Source: Malurus cyaneus samueli
Taxonomy: Eukaryota > Chordata > Aves > Passeriformes > Maluridae
Length of the DNA: 64,000 nucleotides
Assembly (NCBI GenBank): GCA_009741485.1
Contig: CM019216.1
Span: forward strand, 52,463,943-52,527,942
Direction: 5' to 3'
In this document: positions 49,399 through 62,270 of the stretch, piece after piece
Layout: every line of letters starts with the position of its first letter
Numbering within the stretch: position 1 is the stretch's first letter
Position numbers and translations under genes: made by a program
Notes under the pieces: model-generated
Databases searched by the model: none
Told to the model about the DNA's origin: nothing
Seen by the model: the letters and a program-made list of their open reading frames with translations, nothing else

Positions 49399-52300
49399 CT
49401 TGTGTCACTGAGTCACTGACACTCATGCACATGTATGTGATGCCCTGGCTGGTGTCTTTAAATGCATGATAAACTTACAGTGGCATTAGACATTGCTGTT
49501 ATTATGGCCAGCAAGAGCTGTGTAAATGTTAGAGTGAAAAATCTGGGCTCCTCTTAACAAAGAGTTGTCTACTGTTGTGTTCACACCTTCTCATGCACTC
49601 TCACTGGAAGCATTCAACCACCTGTTTAATTAAGTTTAAACATCTGCAGAGGTGGAGTTTATATATGCAAGGGTTTTACATTTCTACCTCCCTAAGTACT
49701 CACGCCAGCAACCTGGTTGCAATTATATTCTATCCTTGAGTGAAAAGGAACAGTGTCTCATCTCCAAACTTTCAGTCCTGAGCTACAGTTTGCATTTTGC
49801 ATTCTCAGCTCTGAAAACATAGGGTCAACAAAAGCCAGGAACAAGGTTGTGAAATAAATCTGATTGATGACGGTAAGTTTGTCCTCAGTCCATTGCCTCA
49901 CTGAGCCATAGGAAGACTTGCCACAGTGATGAGTCAGTGTCTGTAGCTGGAACTTGATGCCTAACAGCAGGTTAATACAAAATCTAATGCAAAGGGATCA
50001 CCGAGGACTAAAAATCACACCAGCACTTTCAACAGCAAAAAGTGGCTGCAGGAAAAGGGCACAAATAACCTTAGGAGTGTTATTGTCATGTATCTCACAA
50101 AAACATTTCACCACTGGATGGCTTTCTGAGGAACCTGTTGGCAATCAGGAATCCCAGATGTTTATTTGGGGTTGTGATTATAGGGCTCAGCTCCAGTGTT
50201 CTCGGAAGTGAATGGGAGCACACAAAGAATGTCAGTTGCCTTGAACTCTTCCTGGAGTTAAGACATGGTGGTACTCTTTGAGAGGCATCTGAAAGCAAAA
50301 ATTATGCAAGCCTGCATCATAATGAGGTATTAGATACCTAGAGGTACATCAGGTTCAGTTAGAGGGTTACTGAACCCTCATGGAACAAACAGTATGATTA
50401 TCCTGTACTTTCTTCCAGGAAAGCAAAGTGATCCAACTTATTTCCTGTGCTCCCTTACAGATCTTGCTTTCTAATGAACCACATTTTTTGGCACAGTTGC
50501 CTTGGCAAAATTCAATGTTTTTAAATACTTAGTACAGATGCACAATCACAAAATTTTTCATCATGCACACATTTGGATACAGATCTCTCCAATTTTCTCT
50601 TAAGAATGGATGATAGGTGTCATCTTTTTTAATGGTTTGAATTTTTAAAATAGTCAGGTGCAACATTGCCTCGAGGGGCTCTCCTTTCTGAATTAACACG
50701 GAGTATTGTCACATGTTTCACTTGTGTATGCCTGCTCAGTTATTCCATGCTCATCATGGAATCTCCACTGTCTCAGTCACCTTCAGTCCAGCTGAGCAAA
50801 ACATTTAGCAGGTAGAAACCTACCCACTTTACAGTGAAGGCTGAGAGATCCATGTTGGTTGGATGATTTCAAGTATCCAGCTTGAGAATGTTCTCATCTG
50901 TTCAGGTTTTGAGCTGAGATAATCATATTTTATGGGCTCTGCATCAGAGCATTTCTCCCAATTGAAATATGATAGCTAGAACACTCATCTGCTGAAAAAG
51001 GGTCCATCTGGAACGGTGAATCATCAGCTCTTGTCTGCCAGTACCCACCCATGCAAAATGTATGTGTCAACCATCCTTTGAGTTTACTGAAAGTGGATTT
51101 ACCACACTTGTTTCTAAGGAATCCACTAAATTAAAAGTCCATTCATTGAAGTACAGCCTTAATTCATTTCAGACTCTTTCTTGCCCTGTCATGTTATGGA
51201 TATTTCTATTTCACAATCCAAGGAAGCAAAACAGAACAATCCATCCTTTGATTTGCCAAAACATTCACATGAGTTGATGACAAATATCCATCATGGAAGA
51301 AATAAGAGCTTTCACATGATGCCTAAAAAAGAAATGTTCGAATGGAATAACTTCAGTAAACAATTTAAGTTATTTTGAACAAATATTTGTACACATCAGG
51401 AAATAAAACACCCATTTTGTTTTTCAGCTATTCATTATAAACAACAAAAAATGAAGAACTTGTGAGAATTCAAAAACACCACCAACTCCCTTCTTTCCCC
51501 TGATGTTTGTAAATTGTCTGCAGCAATGTCCCCCGTACACTGAGCAAAACTGCTGATCGCTGTCAAAAATGAGACAAATGGCACTACAGAGAAAAGCTTA
51601 GACTGAAGAGGAGGTAATTGACCCTTCCATCATGCACTGTCTGAAGATGACTGCTGCTGATTTGTGAAGAGGCAGAACAAAAGAATAGGTTTTCCTGATT
51701 CTTGAGCCACAGGGCTTGCAGCACAGTTTGTATCTCTGCCCTTCACTCAGAATAAAAGGCCAGAATGTGCTGAGCTTGTCACTCCTGGCTGCTCCTCGGG
51801 TCGTGCAGCAGATTCACCTTACCCCCAGTTATGTGACTCAAAAAAGCAATATGATAGTTACAGAATACTGAAAAAAAACAAGGGGGTTTTAGAATCTTTT
51901 AAGTGTCTGCTCTCCTCATATATCTTTTTATTCCCCTTTCTTAATTTCCAGATTGAATGCTCTCTGGAGCTAACAGCTTTTGGTCTTGACTTTTTAAACT
52001 CTGCACAGGATGTTTCAAACTCTCCTATCTAAGTGCACTACATCCCTTAAGGGGTTCAGCCCTGAGGACATTGACTCTCTATAAACAGCAGGGCAATGAT
52101 CCATCCCCTAAGAGGGAATTGTATTGCAAAACCATACACAACAAAACTTTGATTTTTGTATGCACTCCACTGCTGAACTCCCACCATTCTTTAAAAACCT
52201 TTTTTTTGGTTTTTTTTCTTTAATTTAACCCACAGTTTGCTCCTTTGCATTCGAAGGCTGTTGGCAGTAAAGGAAACTGAAGAAGAATTACAATTTAAAA

Positions 52301-52600
52301 AATGTGAGAAGAGCAGAAGTGCCTTGGTACAATTTTTGGTCCTTTTCTTGAGGGAGTTTTGCCTTTAGAAGGTCAGCAAGAGGGTACCTACTGATCACAC
52401 CGGACATCATTACTTAGGCAAAGCTACTAATCTTGAATTCATTTTTACTTTGACTCATAATAATTAATATGGAAAATTTGAAGTAGACTCCTCTTGCCTT
52501 AGCTCACTCTTTAAATTGGCTGAAAACTCAGGGCAAGAGCCTGCTCTACAACAAAGGCATACAAAAATCAGACAAGCCTGTCCAGAGGCAGCAAAACTAT
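49399..52600. other. Non-coding stretch, no recognised feature
   Basis: AT-rich sequence without recognised genes or repeat families. Confidence 0.5.
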
Positions 52601-52620
52601 CCTTTGTAATTTTTTCTTAG

Positions 52621-52811
52621 AGTGTCTGCTCACAGTGCTCTGCACTGCAATTGTTTCTGTTGAGCTGCATTCAGAAGATGATGCAGAGGATGCCTGTCCA
52701 ACACCCTCTGGCAAACATCTGCCTCCCAACCTGACACTTCACTCATCAATACACCGCAAGTTACGTCAGGGGAAAGCAGCCCCACAGTATGGAAAAAGAC
52801 TTTGTGGCATA
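52621..52811 (+). other. Exon-like segment flanked by splice-site shapes, unidentified
   Basis: TTTTTTCTTAG-like pyrimidine sequence ends in AG at 52619-52620 (shape TTTCTTAG). A donor-like GTAAGAGG follows near 52812. The interval is open in one frame and somewhat richer in GC and acidic/basic codons, with peptide segments such as VELHSEDDAEDACPTPSGKH. The frame continues past the donor to 52937. I cannot place the peptide in a family and no matching neighbour exon was found, so chance is the leading explanation. Confidence 0.15.
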
Positions 52812-52937
52812 AGTAAGAGGGAAAGAGCTCCCCCGCAGGCTCAAGGCCACCAGGAGGGGTGGTCTTTGGTTTTTCAGATCACCAGGGATAAAAAGGGAAA
52901 TTACTTCAGCCCCATAGTTCATCAAGATTGCATTTAA

Positions 52938-54147
52938 CAGCCTCAGGTGGGCAGCATCAGGCCACAGGGAGCTCAGACCATCTGAAGGATATGGGAAGTG
53001 CTTATGAGTTACACAGATGGAATAAAGGATTTGAGTGACAGACAGAAAGAAGGATTTAATTCAACAGAATCACTCTTTCTCAGTTTCCTTACTCTACCTC
53101 CACTCTTTTCTCACCAAGAAAGGGAGGCAAAGGAAGGGTCACAGCACTCTAGAAACCCGGACAGCTGCTACCAGCAAGGAGGTAAGAAAAATGCAGTTAT
53201 GTAATTTTATGGACACTTTGCTTACACAGGAAATTTAATCAGCAAAGACATCATGTACTTTAGGACTTCCTAAATAGCAGTATTATCTGTAAAAGGAATG
53301 AATGCTATTACATGAATTCCCCTTTCGAAGGCAGAAGTACATTTCATCCCCTTTGCCTCCTTGGCATGCCTATAAACCCCAAAGTATTTACAGATAACAT
53401 CCTCTAGGGCTACTGAGCAGTGAATATTTGATTTGGGCAGCTCTTAACCTCTTAAGGTCTTCTGAGTACCATATGTTGCATGATTTAAGAGGTGAGTTTT
53501 AAAAACTCTAGGTTCTTTCATGCTAGTGATTTCCAAATCACCCATTGTTCTATAGATGTGGTAACACACTTCCTGCCTCGTGATCTGTCTCTTGGAAATA
53601 CCCTAAAATCTCTCCTCTTTCAGAGTTACGTAACTGAAAATCACATTATAGGTCTGAAATAACAGAGTCTTGTGCTCTAAACTACACCCCCAAACATATC
53701 CCAAGTCCCAAACTCCACGTGGTGAAAAGGAAAGAGGAGGCAAAGCTGTGTCCATATGCTCCTTGGAAAGATTTAAAATCAGTCAGGGTTTCTGTTCATG
53801 TTTCTTTGTCAAACTCTTATGGACCCAGAAGATACATCAGGGGGTGAAATAAGACAACTTACCCTGTATTATATTCTTCTCTGAGGTTTTGAACACAGCC
53901 AGCTTGCTGGAGAGTTCCTTAGGCAGCTCCGTGTCTCTCCCCTGCAGGAACTAACGAGCTTCTTGGCATGTCTTACAGGACTCTGCAAGTTCCAGGGGCT
54001 TTACTGCAAAAATTCAGATATTATGAGAAAGACAGCTTATATTATCTTTCTAATATTCCTTAAAACAACACTTCTTGTTTCTTGCCTATCAGGGAAGGAA
54101 GAAACTAGAAACAAATAATCTACATATTAAATCCTTTGAGTGTCCCT
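52938..54147. other. Non-coding stretch, no recognised feature
   Basis: No recognised repeat or gene. Overlapping short frames at 52998-53238 are in different registers and look random. Confidence 0.5.
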
Positions 54148-54179
54148 CTTTTTAACAGTGGAGTCTCACTGTTAAAAAG
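54148..54179. repeat. Perfect 13-bp inverted repeat (hairpin)
   Basis: CTTTTTAACAGTG at 54148-54160, six-base loop GAGTCT, then the exact reverse complement CACTGTTAAAAAG at 54167-54179. The stem shares size and perfection with the hairpin at 11788, but the sequences are unrelated. Confidence 0.9.
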
Positions 54180-56287
54180 TACCTGTAATGTTTGAACAGG
54201 AACCTCTCCTACCCAAATATCCATATTATATATATCATATCTATATATAGGGGCATGCAAGTCAAGACCATTTCAAGCACGTGAAATTCTTTTCAACTTC
54301 GTCAGAAAGAAAACAAATCTTGTCCTTCCATTCCTGATCCTGAGGATTCCCTGCCCCCTGGTTTTACACCCCTGCTGCTCTAATAATCAAGGCATTTGTT
54401 TCAGGGTTAGTCCTGGTTGCTTATTGCCTGGTTTGTCCCCACCTGGTTCACCATATTGTGAAGGATGTTTATGTACAGACAGGTGAGATTTGTTTAGCCC
54501 CTCACATTATTTACTAAAAGAATTTGTAACAGTGATTACAGCTACTGCTGTGACTGGCACCCCAGCTGGGATTTATTTTCGTGGGCTCCAGAGCTAGTCA
54601 GGAGATAAAGTGTCACATCAGTTAGAAAGCAGTCTCTGCAAGGAGACTGAAGTGCTCTTCCACCTGTGTGATGTAGAGAGAACAAATAGAGGATTATCTA
54701 ATCCCAGCATGTGGCATCAGACAATGCTGTCACAGGAGATGAGTTCAGCCAGCAACCAAGCAGAGAAGCAGATGAATTCATGGGCAAAACCTATTCTATC
54801 TTCATGCAAAATCTCAGTAAATAAAAAGAAACAGAAAACAGCAGGAAAGACTGGGAAAATCGTTCAACAGGACTGCATTTGATGGAATCAGCAAGTCTTT
54901 AATAACAGCATTAACACTCTTCAGGCCATGTGTCCAGTGAATTGCAAAGTTCTGTGTAGCCTTTTCTGGATCAGAAAAGAGTTCTCAGTCCTTTTATCCA
55001 CTTGAGCAATGAGCTCAAATGCTCACTCCTTCTTATGCTATGATGATGTCAATAATTCACTGGGTATTATTATGCTTGCTGGGGAATTTCCCAACAAAAT
55101 AAATGTTTGTTGAAGACTATTGGCTGGTCAAAACCAAGAAATTTTAGGCAAATTGTAGTGAAAGACCAGAGCTTGTCCAGAATTTGTCCTGCCACTTTTC
55201 TTTTGGGGCATCTAATGTTATCAAAGGTTACAGCATCTCAGCTTCTTGAGGGTTTTGCCATAACCAGCACTAGCTCACCCAGCAGATCTCAGGCTTCCAG
55301 ACTCCTTGACTTGATTTTGGATTGTAAGCAAAAGCCTCAACTACCAGATTTCTATCAATTTTTCTTTCTCTGTACCTTTCCCTGGCATAGTCCTATACAA
55401 AGCTATCCCAGATGATCAGTTATACTTATTTTACATTGCATTTCACATTTTCAGGTCTCCATTTTAGTTTTAGGAACAACCTATGCTGCTAAAATATCAG
55501 AGATACTACAACATGTATAAAGCAAGGAGCTTTCTACTTGTGAGCAAGTTACCTCCCAGGACACTGCAGGACAAAAATTGAGTACACTTCTCATTTTGCC
55601 TTATTCCAGTGTAATCTTTGTTGCAAATACCTGAGGAGACAATTTCTTCTTCTCAAGAAGAGCATTTAATTATGATGGGCCAAAATAAAACCACACAGCC
55701 ATGTTAAGCACTCTTAAGGCAAATGAGATCTGTTTGTTAGCCATGCTGGTGAAAGAACCAGAAGGAGAATTAGAAGTGTTTGAAGATGTTCGCCTGGGGC
55801 TAAAAAGAACAAGGTGAATTGAATTTGATTTGTACCATGAAAAGAGCACTACCTGGAGCCCTAGCAGCAGAGAGCCAGGAAATGAAAATCACACTATGCT
55901 TGGGCACCACAGGAGAAACAGAACAAATGTAGAGCACATTAATTATGTCTGTGTAATTGATCATTAATCTGAAAAGAGAGAAATGATGCTCATCATTCAT
56001 CTTCTTCAACATATGACATTAGAATAAATCAACATTTTCATGAGCTTGACAACTTCAGGGAAGAAAACATTTTGTTCTCAAGAAGAGAAAGCCTACAGAT
56101 TCCAATCCATCCCCTACCAGTAAGTGACAGAGGTCAAACACAGGTGTTTGATGCCCTGAGAACTAAAATAAATCAAGGGTACAAGTGGAGAAACAAGAAT
56201 TTAGATTACAACAGGGGAAAAGAGAGTCCAGAATTTGATTGTAAGAAAAAATTTACAACTTTATCCAACTATAATAGTACTTTGCAC
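54180..56287. other. Non-coding stretch, no recognised feature
   Basis: A short TA-rich tract at about 54226-54250 is the only simple sequence. The frames at 54610-54882 and 55107-55415 match no family I know. Confidence 0.5.

Positions 56288-56354
<67 letters not shown>
56288..56354. repeat. ATT trinucleotide microsatellite, about 22 copies
   Basis: Sixty-seven bases of uninterrupted ATT. Perfect long trinucleotide arrays are usually length-polymorphic. The poly-Tyr tail of an open frame ending here is a product of the repeat. Confidence 0.98.
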
Positions 56355-56766
56355 GATATAATTCCTGTTCCCAAGTGTTGATACAAAACTGAAAGAGAAG
56401 ATTCAAAGTTATCATCCTGGAGTCAAGAAAGAATTTGACTGTTACCACACTTCACTACACATAAAATTTTGACACAGTAAAAGTCAATTGCTTATTAATA
56501 TCATCCCTGTGTGAAACAGTGACTACAAGTCTCTTGGTAAATCTTCTGAGGACTGTAGTTCTCCTCACATAAATTGTCAAGATGTGAAGCTGAAAGACAC
56601 AAGCCAAAGCTCTTAAGTTGGCTCCTACTAATTTGTCAGGTGGCATCAAATAAACAATCAACACTTTAAATGAATTCCCCATACTTTAAAGAAGTATCAG
56701 TGTAGAAAAACTCAACATTGGAGCTTTTTTTTCAAATACTGGCCAGTTCAGACCTCTCTTTGTGTC

Positions 56767-56782
56767 TGTGTGTGTGTGTGTA
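56767..56782. repeat. Short TG dinucleotide run
   Basis: Seven consecutive TG units with a nearby TGTGTC lead-in. A minor microsatellite. Confidence 0.85.
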
Positions 56783-58567
56783 TGTCCCCAAAAAGAGGGA
56801 AATTGAAGTTTCAAAATCCCAGCCTTTGAATATCAGTTTGCTATTAATTTTTTTTTTTAAAGCAGTTTCATCTGGACAGAAATGCTTCTTTTCCAAAAAT
56901 GGAAATTTTGATGATTTCTTTTGGGAAAAGGTAGGTACTCTTTTCAAGATAGCATAAATATTGCTGCTCTTAAACAGAAGGAAATCTTCCATTGTTCTGC
57001 TGCCAGTTCACTGATCTTAAATTCTTCCAGAGCCCCCATCACACATCTCTGAACACTACAAAATCTTTTAATCTGTTTATCCTTATGGCACCCCTGAGAG
57101 ACACCAAAGCACTGTTATCCCCATCTGCCAGGTGAGCTGATGAAGGGAAGCCTGTCCCTTGTGCGCTTTCCATGAGCAGACCAAAGTCCCAGGGCAATGG
57201 AATATCCTTCCAGCAAAGTGGCAGGAGACTTTATCCATGGCTGTGGTACATCACCAGATGAGGAAGACCCAGAGTCTTTGCTCCCAATTATGCAAAAAAC
57301 TGAATTCTTCTCTTTGTACCATCTTGGATATTTCCACAGTAGTCCATCCAGCACCTACTCATGCATATTTGATGCCATATTTGAGCAATGAGACCATTTC
57401 AGGAAAAAGTGCAAACAAGTACGAATTCTGTAAAGTAAGTGTCCATCTCTGACAAGGCCCTCTATGCTGGTGCCAAAAACCTTCCTGAGTGTTTTGTTCC
57501 ACAGGAGGCTGCTTATCCTGGCACACAGCATAGAAAACCTGCACTTTCAACTCAGTGTTTGGAGCAGCCCTGAAGGAGTCAGGTCTTGCAGACTGAGCAG
57601 AAAACCAGAGTACAGGCAGTTTGAGTGTTCTGCCAACAGTAATAGGAAAAAGGTGGTTGAAGATGAAGCAGGAATATAAGTTTAAATGTTCCTGAATTTG
57701 CCTATAAATTCTGGTGTTCCGGCCCCTGGACTATGCTCACTGTTGGCCACAGAGATTTTTGAAAGGGGATAAAAAGCATTCCAGCCCTGACCCACCAGGA
57801 CTGTTTTTATCCAGGAACACATTAAAAATCTCTTCTCTTGACCATCTGTCAAGAAGATGAACACACATGGGGTGGGAATGTTAATCCATGACATAATCTT
57901 CCTTCACCTTCTCCAAATGATATCAGAGTATACAGCTATGTGAGTCTGATTATACAAAAAGAACAAAATCATTAAATGTGGTTAACTTGGCCAAACACCT
58001 TCTAAAATAGAGGTGGCTGTAAGCATTAAATAATTAGCAAGGCATGAAAATTGAGTAAGGAAATTAACTGGCTAGGTTAGTCCAAAGGAGTGGAAATTGT
58101 TCTATATGATGATGGTCATGTACTGTCAACTCTCAGACTACATTAATACAGAGACTAAAAATTACAAAAAGCTCTGTTTTCACTTTCACCTCCCTTTAGG
58201 ACACATATTTCTAGAGTAAAATAATGTCTGAATTTAGTGTCAGGCTCACAAAGGGCATAAATAAAGGGTAAGAGAATGGCAGAGATGAAGAGATTCCACT
58301 TCTGAACCAATATATGTTAGGCCAAATATATTAAAAGCCCAAATAGCTGCCTGCATCTTTTCCATTCAAAGGTAAAATGGAGAGTGCCCATTTGCTACTC
58401 TGCCATATTTCACAGCTCAGTCACCATAAACCCCACAGGTTTTTGCATTTATATTGAAGCCAACACTTTGTGAGAAAGCAGCAAAGGCTTCTGTCTATCC
58501 TACCACAATATTACAGATTTTATTTCCCCGTTCTGCATCCTATTCTCTGATTTCTGTTGTATTTCAC
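56783..58567. other. Non-coding stretch, possible very old repeat
   Basis: Near 56800-56940 the sequence carries recurring GAAATTTT, AAAATGG and TTTTTT blocks like some degraded amniote interspersed repeats, but I cannot name a family. The rest is featureless. Confidence 0.35.
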
Positions 58568-58665
58568 AGAACCACAGGATGGCCAAGGTTGAATGAGAAC
58601 TCTGGAGGTCATCCTGTCCAAACCCCCTGCTCAAACAGGGTCATCTAGAGCTGGTTGATCATCTA
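58568..58665 (-). mobile_element. CR1 LINE 3'-end fragment
   Basis: On the plus strand it reads ACAGAACCACAGGATGGCCA, GGTTGAATGAGAACTCTGG, AGGTCATCCTGTCCAAACCC and CCCTGCTCAAACAGGGTCAT, followed by CTAGAGCTGGTTG. This is the reverse complement of the CR1 terminal region. After about 58665 the similarity fades, so either the element is deleted there or it has diverged beyond recognition by eye. Confidence 0.85.
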
Positions 58666-59773
58666 GAGCCAAGAGTAGGAAGAGTCTCTCCCTGCTTTCA
58701 AGAGAACAATGGCACAGACAAGAGATGAGCTTCAAATAACTTTCACCTAATTCCACACCTTGGACACTGACCCCAGTGCCTGGATCACCCAGTTTGAACA
58801 GGGAGCCTCTCTCAAACCATCTTTCTTTCAAAGCTGTTAAAAATTCTATTGCTTACCTCTCAAATACAGCTATAAAGCATTCAAGTCACAGACACATCAT
58901 TTTCATAAATAGCTCTGTGAACACATACTGATGGAGGTTTACAAAGATTGATCTGAAAAAACATGTTTCCCTGCTGTTTGGACATGCTTTACTATCACAT
59001 CTGAAAGCTTTTGCATTGAATCTCACAGCACAACAGGCCATAGGTTTCAATCAGGTTACTACATAAGACACACTGTTTTCTTTATAGAAACTTGACTGAT
59101 AAGACAAATGTGCCTCCTGAGCCAGAGAAGCACATTAGCAGCAAAATTCCATGTGGGCATAGGCAATGGCTATAAAGAGCAGACAAACGGAACAGAGTCA
59201 ACAGGGACAGCACAACCCATGAACTGATTATGTAAATGTCCTCTAATTGTTTACTCCAGCTGTTCTAAGCATAGCCTAAACACAAAGCACATTGACTTTT
59301 TCAGATGTGAATGAGACTCTACTAAATATATATCAACACTTCCTTCTTGGGGGTGTTTCTCTCCAGTGTGTGTCTGAAAGCAGCCTAAGTTAAACCTGCA
59401 ATTGCCACTGAAATGGGGAGCCAGCTACATGGTATCCTTTGGAAACACTGCTCTTCTTCAAATATTTCAGAAAGGAAAAAAACAAGTGCATTGTGAAGCT
59501 TGGAGGGTAGCTATTGTAAATCTTGATGCTGAAAGCAATCCTTTCAAGCTGCTGATTCTTGCACCTATGAAAGGTTACAATGGTTTTAGTGATGAGGTCT
59601 TTTGTGCTCCCAGACAGTTTTAAATGGAGAATTGTGCTTCATAGATAAAGTTAGTATAAAGCTGGAAATTGTGAGGCACAACTACAATGCTATGGATGCC
59701 CAGTTTACATTCCTGCACCTTGTGTATAAACCCTCTTCCCCTTCTCTCTAATCAAGCATGTATTCTTTTTCAG
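58666..59773. other. Non-coding stretch, no recognised feature
   Basis: The first 180 bases could be a continuation of the adjoining CR1 copy but I cannot align them. The rest is unremarkable AT-rich DNA. Confidence 0.4.
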
Positions 59774-59905
59774 GTTATGCAGACCCTCCACAGCAGGTAC
59801 CTGTCACCCCTAAAGCCCCCATTCTCCAGTTTCTTGGCACTCCCACAAAACAGATGTCAAGATTTGAGTTTTACAATCTGTGGTCTTCATGCTACAAGTG
59901 GCATT
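59774..59905 (+). other. Exon-like segment, 132 bases, symmetric phase
   Basis: The acceptor shape TATTCTTTTTCAG ends at 59773 and a donor-like GTAAGC starts at 59906. The interval is 132 bases, exactly 44 codons, phase 1 at both ends, and is open in two frames. The peptide in the frame from 59758 includes PPQQVPVTPKAPILQFLG. No family is recognised. Two open frames over the same DNA argue that openness here means little. Confidence 0.15.
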
Positions 59906-61795
59906 GTAAGCTCCCCCTTGGCAGCAACGTGGCAGCGACAGTTGTTGGGAGTGGCTGCATGGATGTTTCCACAGGAGCTTCTGGATAAATCCCTCATGGT
60001 TCTCACAGAGCAACTGGGAGAGTTGAAACAATCAGCAACAAACACAACCATGCCTTTAATGACAACGTAAATGCCAAGTACTTGGCGGACTGGGGCAGGG
60101 ATCTTTGGATTAGGATGGAAGGAAGGCTAGACAATATTTACCTCTGAAGTGAAAGAAGAAGAGCAATCAAGAAGGAAGAAGGATAGGACTGGATTCCTCA
60201 TTTTGGTAGACAGGAAGAAAAGGGAAGAAAGAAGCATGGGAGTGAACTGTCGCCCAAGGGTATGTAGAAGGAAGCAAGGAGCTTAAAATCAGGAAGGGAA
60301 GATGGATGAGAGTGAAGTCCTGGTTTGGAAAGCAAGCAGGGACATGCAACTTGTCCCGAAAGCTAGCAACTGCTGCTGCCTTGAGTAGTGCTTCCCAAAC
60401 CATGAATTTCAGAACAAAGGGTTTATGGCAGACCACCCCCTTCCCATTCCTCCCTTCACTCCACTCCCAGTCCCACTAGTGTCAGAACCAACACCCCAAA
60501 GTGCACCCACCAAAGTAGAGGGAGCTGGAACAGCTCCAAGAACAGGGTGTGTATCCCATATATTGTATCCCATATTCCCTCTCAGGTATGTTGCCTATGG
60601 ACATGATGTTTTTACTTTGAGACTGGACTACTGAGAGAGCACTGTGGGTCTGTAAATGTGGAGCTATAAATTGCAGTTAAAAAAAACAGTAAAAAAAACC
60701 AACCAAACAAACCAAACCGACAACATGTGTACCCTGGAAATAATGCCAGGGAATTGCAGTTATATTTTTTTTCATTTTTTCATTGACCACTAATGGAAAC
60801 TACAGAGATTTGATGTCACTGAAGGAAAGCTGTCCCACTAACACCTAGATGTAAATTGGCCTAGTTTAGCAGGCAGCTCCTAGCCCTAACTTAAATAGAA
60901 ATCAATGACTAAAGTTAAACCCATCCACAAGCATAGGCAGGATCAGACACTGTCCCCTCATCGCCAGCTTTTTCCAGTGCAGTTCACAGCACTGCCAAAG
61001 AATCATATTTAAGGCTGTACTGTAATATATCCAAACTATGTAGCTGGTAAGTTGAGCATCTCAAAATAGATAATTTCCACAAAATATTGTTGAAGATTTT
61101 CTTTTCTGATCCCCAGTTGTCCTGATAATCTGCTTTCTTGTTTAGTCAAGATGTGATTCATTACACGGATTTAAATGTACTTTGATTTTCTTTATGTTTA
61201 CATCAATCATGCTTGCTGAATTCCATATTTGTATTATTTGTGATATGTGTAATGTTTGGAAACACATGAGCAATACACTCATTAAGGGTAGAAATCACCA
61301 GCTCCAAAGGCAAGAAAATGATGTTCATTTCATTATCTAGATTCCAACAGAAATCTCGTAGATGAACTCTATTCTAATACACAGCCAGATAAGCAATCTT
61401 CTTATCTCATAATGTTTTCTTCTCATCTAAATCTCCATTACTTCTGCCATCCCATTTTTATGTAATTTCCTTTGTACAGATGTTTTTATGTTAAACTTCC
61501 CCAAGCAGACAGTAGATACTATGTTTTCTTGATATCTATTTCAAAGCCTTTTATGTGGAATGGATGTAAGTGTAGGAAAGCTACAGGAAGGTTGTGTGTT
61601 CTCATACACTCCCAAACTATACACATTCTACATTGCAAACTCCTTCTAGATGAAAACTACACTCCTTCTCAGGAATAATCCCAAGGTAAGAACTAGGAAA
61701 CTAAGATTCAGTGTTAATTTTTTTTTTGTTTTATATAATATTATTACTCATAATAGTGGGCAAAGAAAAAAAATAGAGAAAGTCCCTACAGCTTA
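59906..61795. other. Non-coding stretch, no recognised feature
   Basis: A purine-biased segment at about 60115-60320 and an A-rich CAAAC-type segment at about 60679-60720 are the only compositional oddities. Confidence 0.5.
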
Positions 61796-62270
61796 TCAGC
61801 TGAACCATATTCCACAGGTCTGATGTGGAGCGTCATATTCCGTATTCCATTCGGGTGTCACACTGGCCAGGTTCCAATCAACTGGGACCTGCCTGGCTAG
61901 CCAGGACTGATGATAAATGATAGAAAGTGGCTTGGCAAGCTCTTCCACCACTTTCCTCAGTACCTTCAGGTGGATCCCATCCAGCCCCACAGACTTTTGA
62001 GTGTGTAAGTGGCTCAGCAGGTCACTACCTACCTCCTCCTGGGTTACAGGGGGTCCACTCTGCTCAGCAACTCTGTCTACGCCCTCAGGAGCTGGTTGCC
62101 CCCAAGGATAACTGGTCTTTCTGTCAATGACTGAGGCAAGGAAGGCATTAAGTACCCCAGCCTGCTCCTCATCCTTGGTGACAGTGTCCCCTCACTGCAT
62201 CTAGTAAAGAATGGAAATTTTCCTTGGCCCTCCTTTTGTTGCTAATGTATTTATAAAAACATTTTTAATT
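61796..62270 (-). pseudogene. CR1 ORF2 linker and start of reverse transcriptase, truncated
   Basis: From about 62270 down, the minus strand reads through the linker with YKYISNKRRAKE-like sequence near 62250. It continues in one open frame from LNAFLASVIDRKTS through QEEVGSDLLSHLHTQKS to GLDGIHLKVLRKVVEELAKP and SIIYHQSWLARQVPVDWNLA. GLDGIH is the start of the reverse-transcriptase domain (commonly GPDGIH). The copy departs from CR1 right after SVTP, before the motifs that carry the catalytic FADD-type aspartates. It therefore holds only the first fingers segment. Frame 61796-61990 continues into unrelated sequence and stops. Confidence 0.9.

Noticed and set aside
58666..58850. Continuation of the CR1 copy beyond 58665
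   Set aside because: I could not align it to CR1 by eye. It may be diverged CR1 but is not supportable without an alignment.
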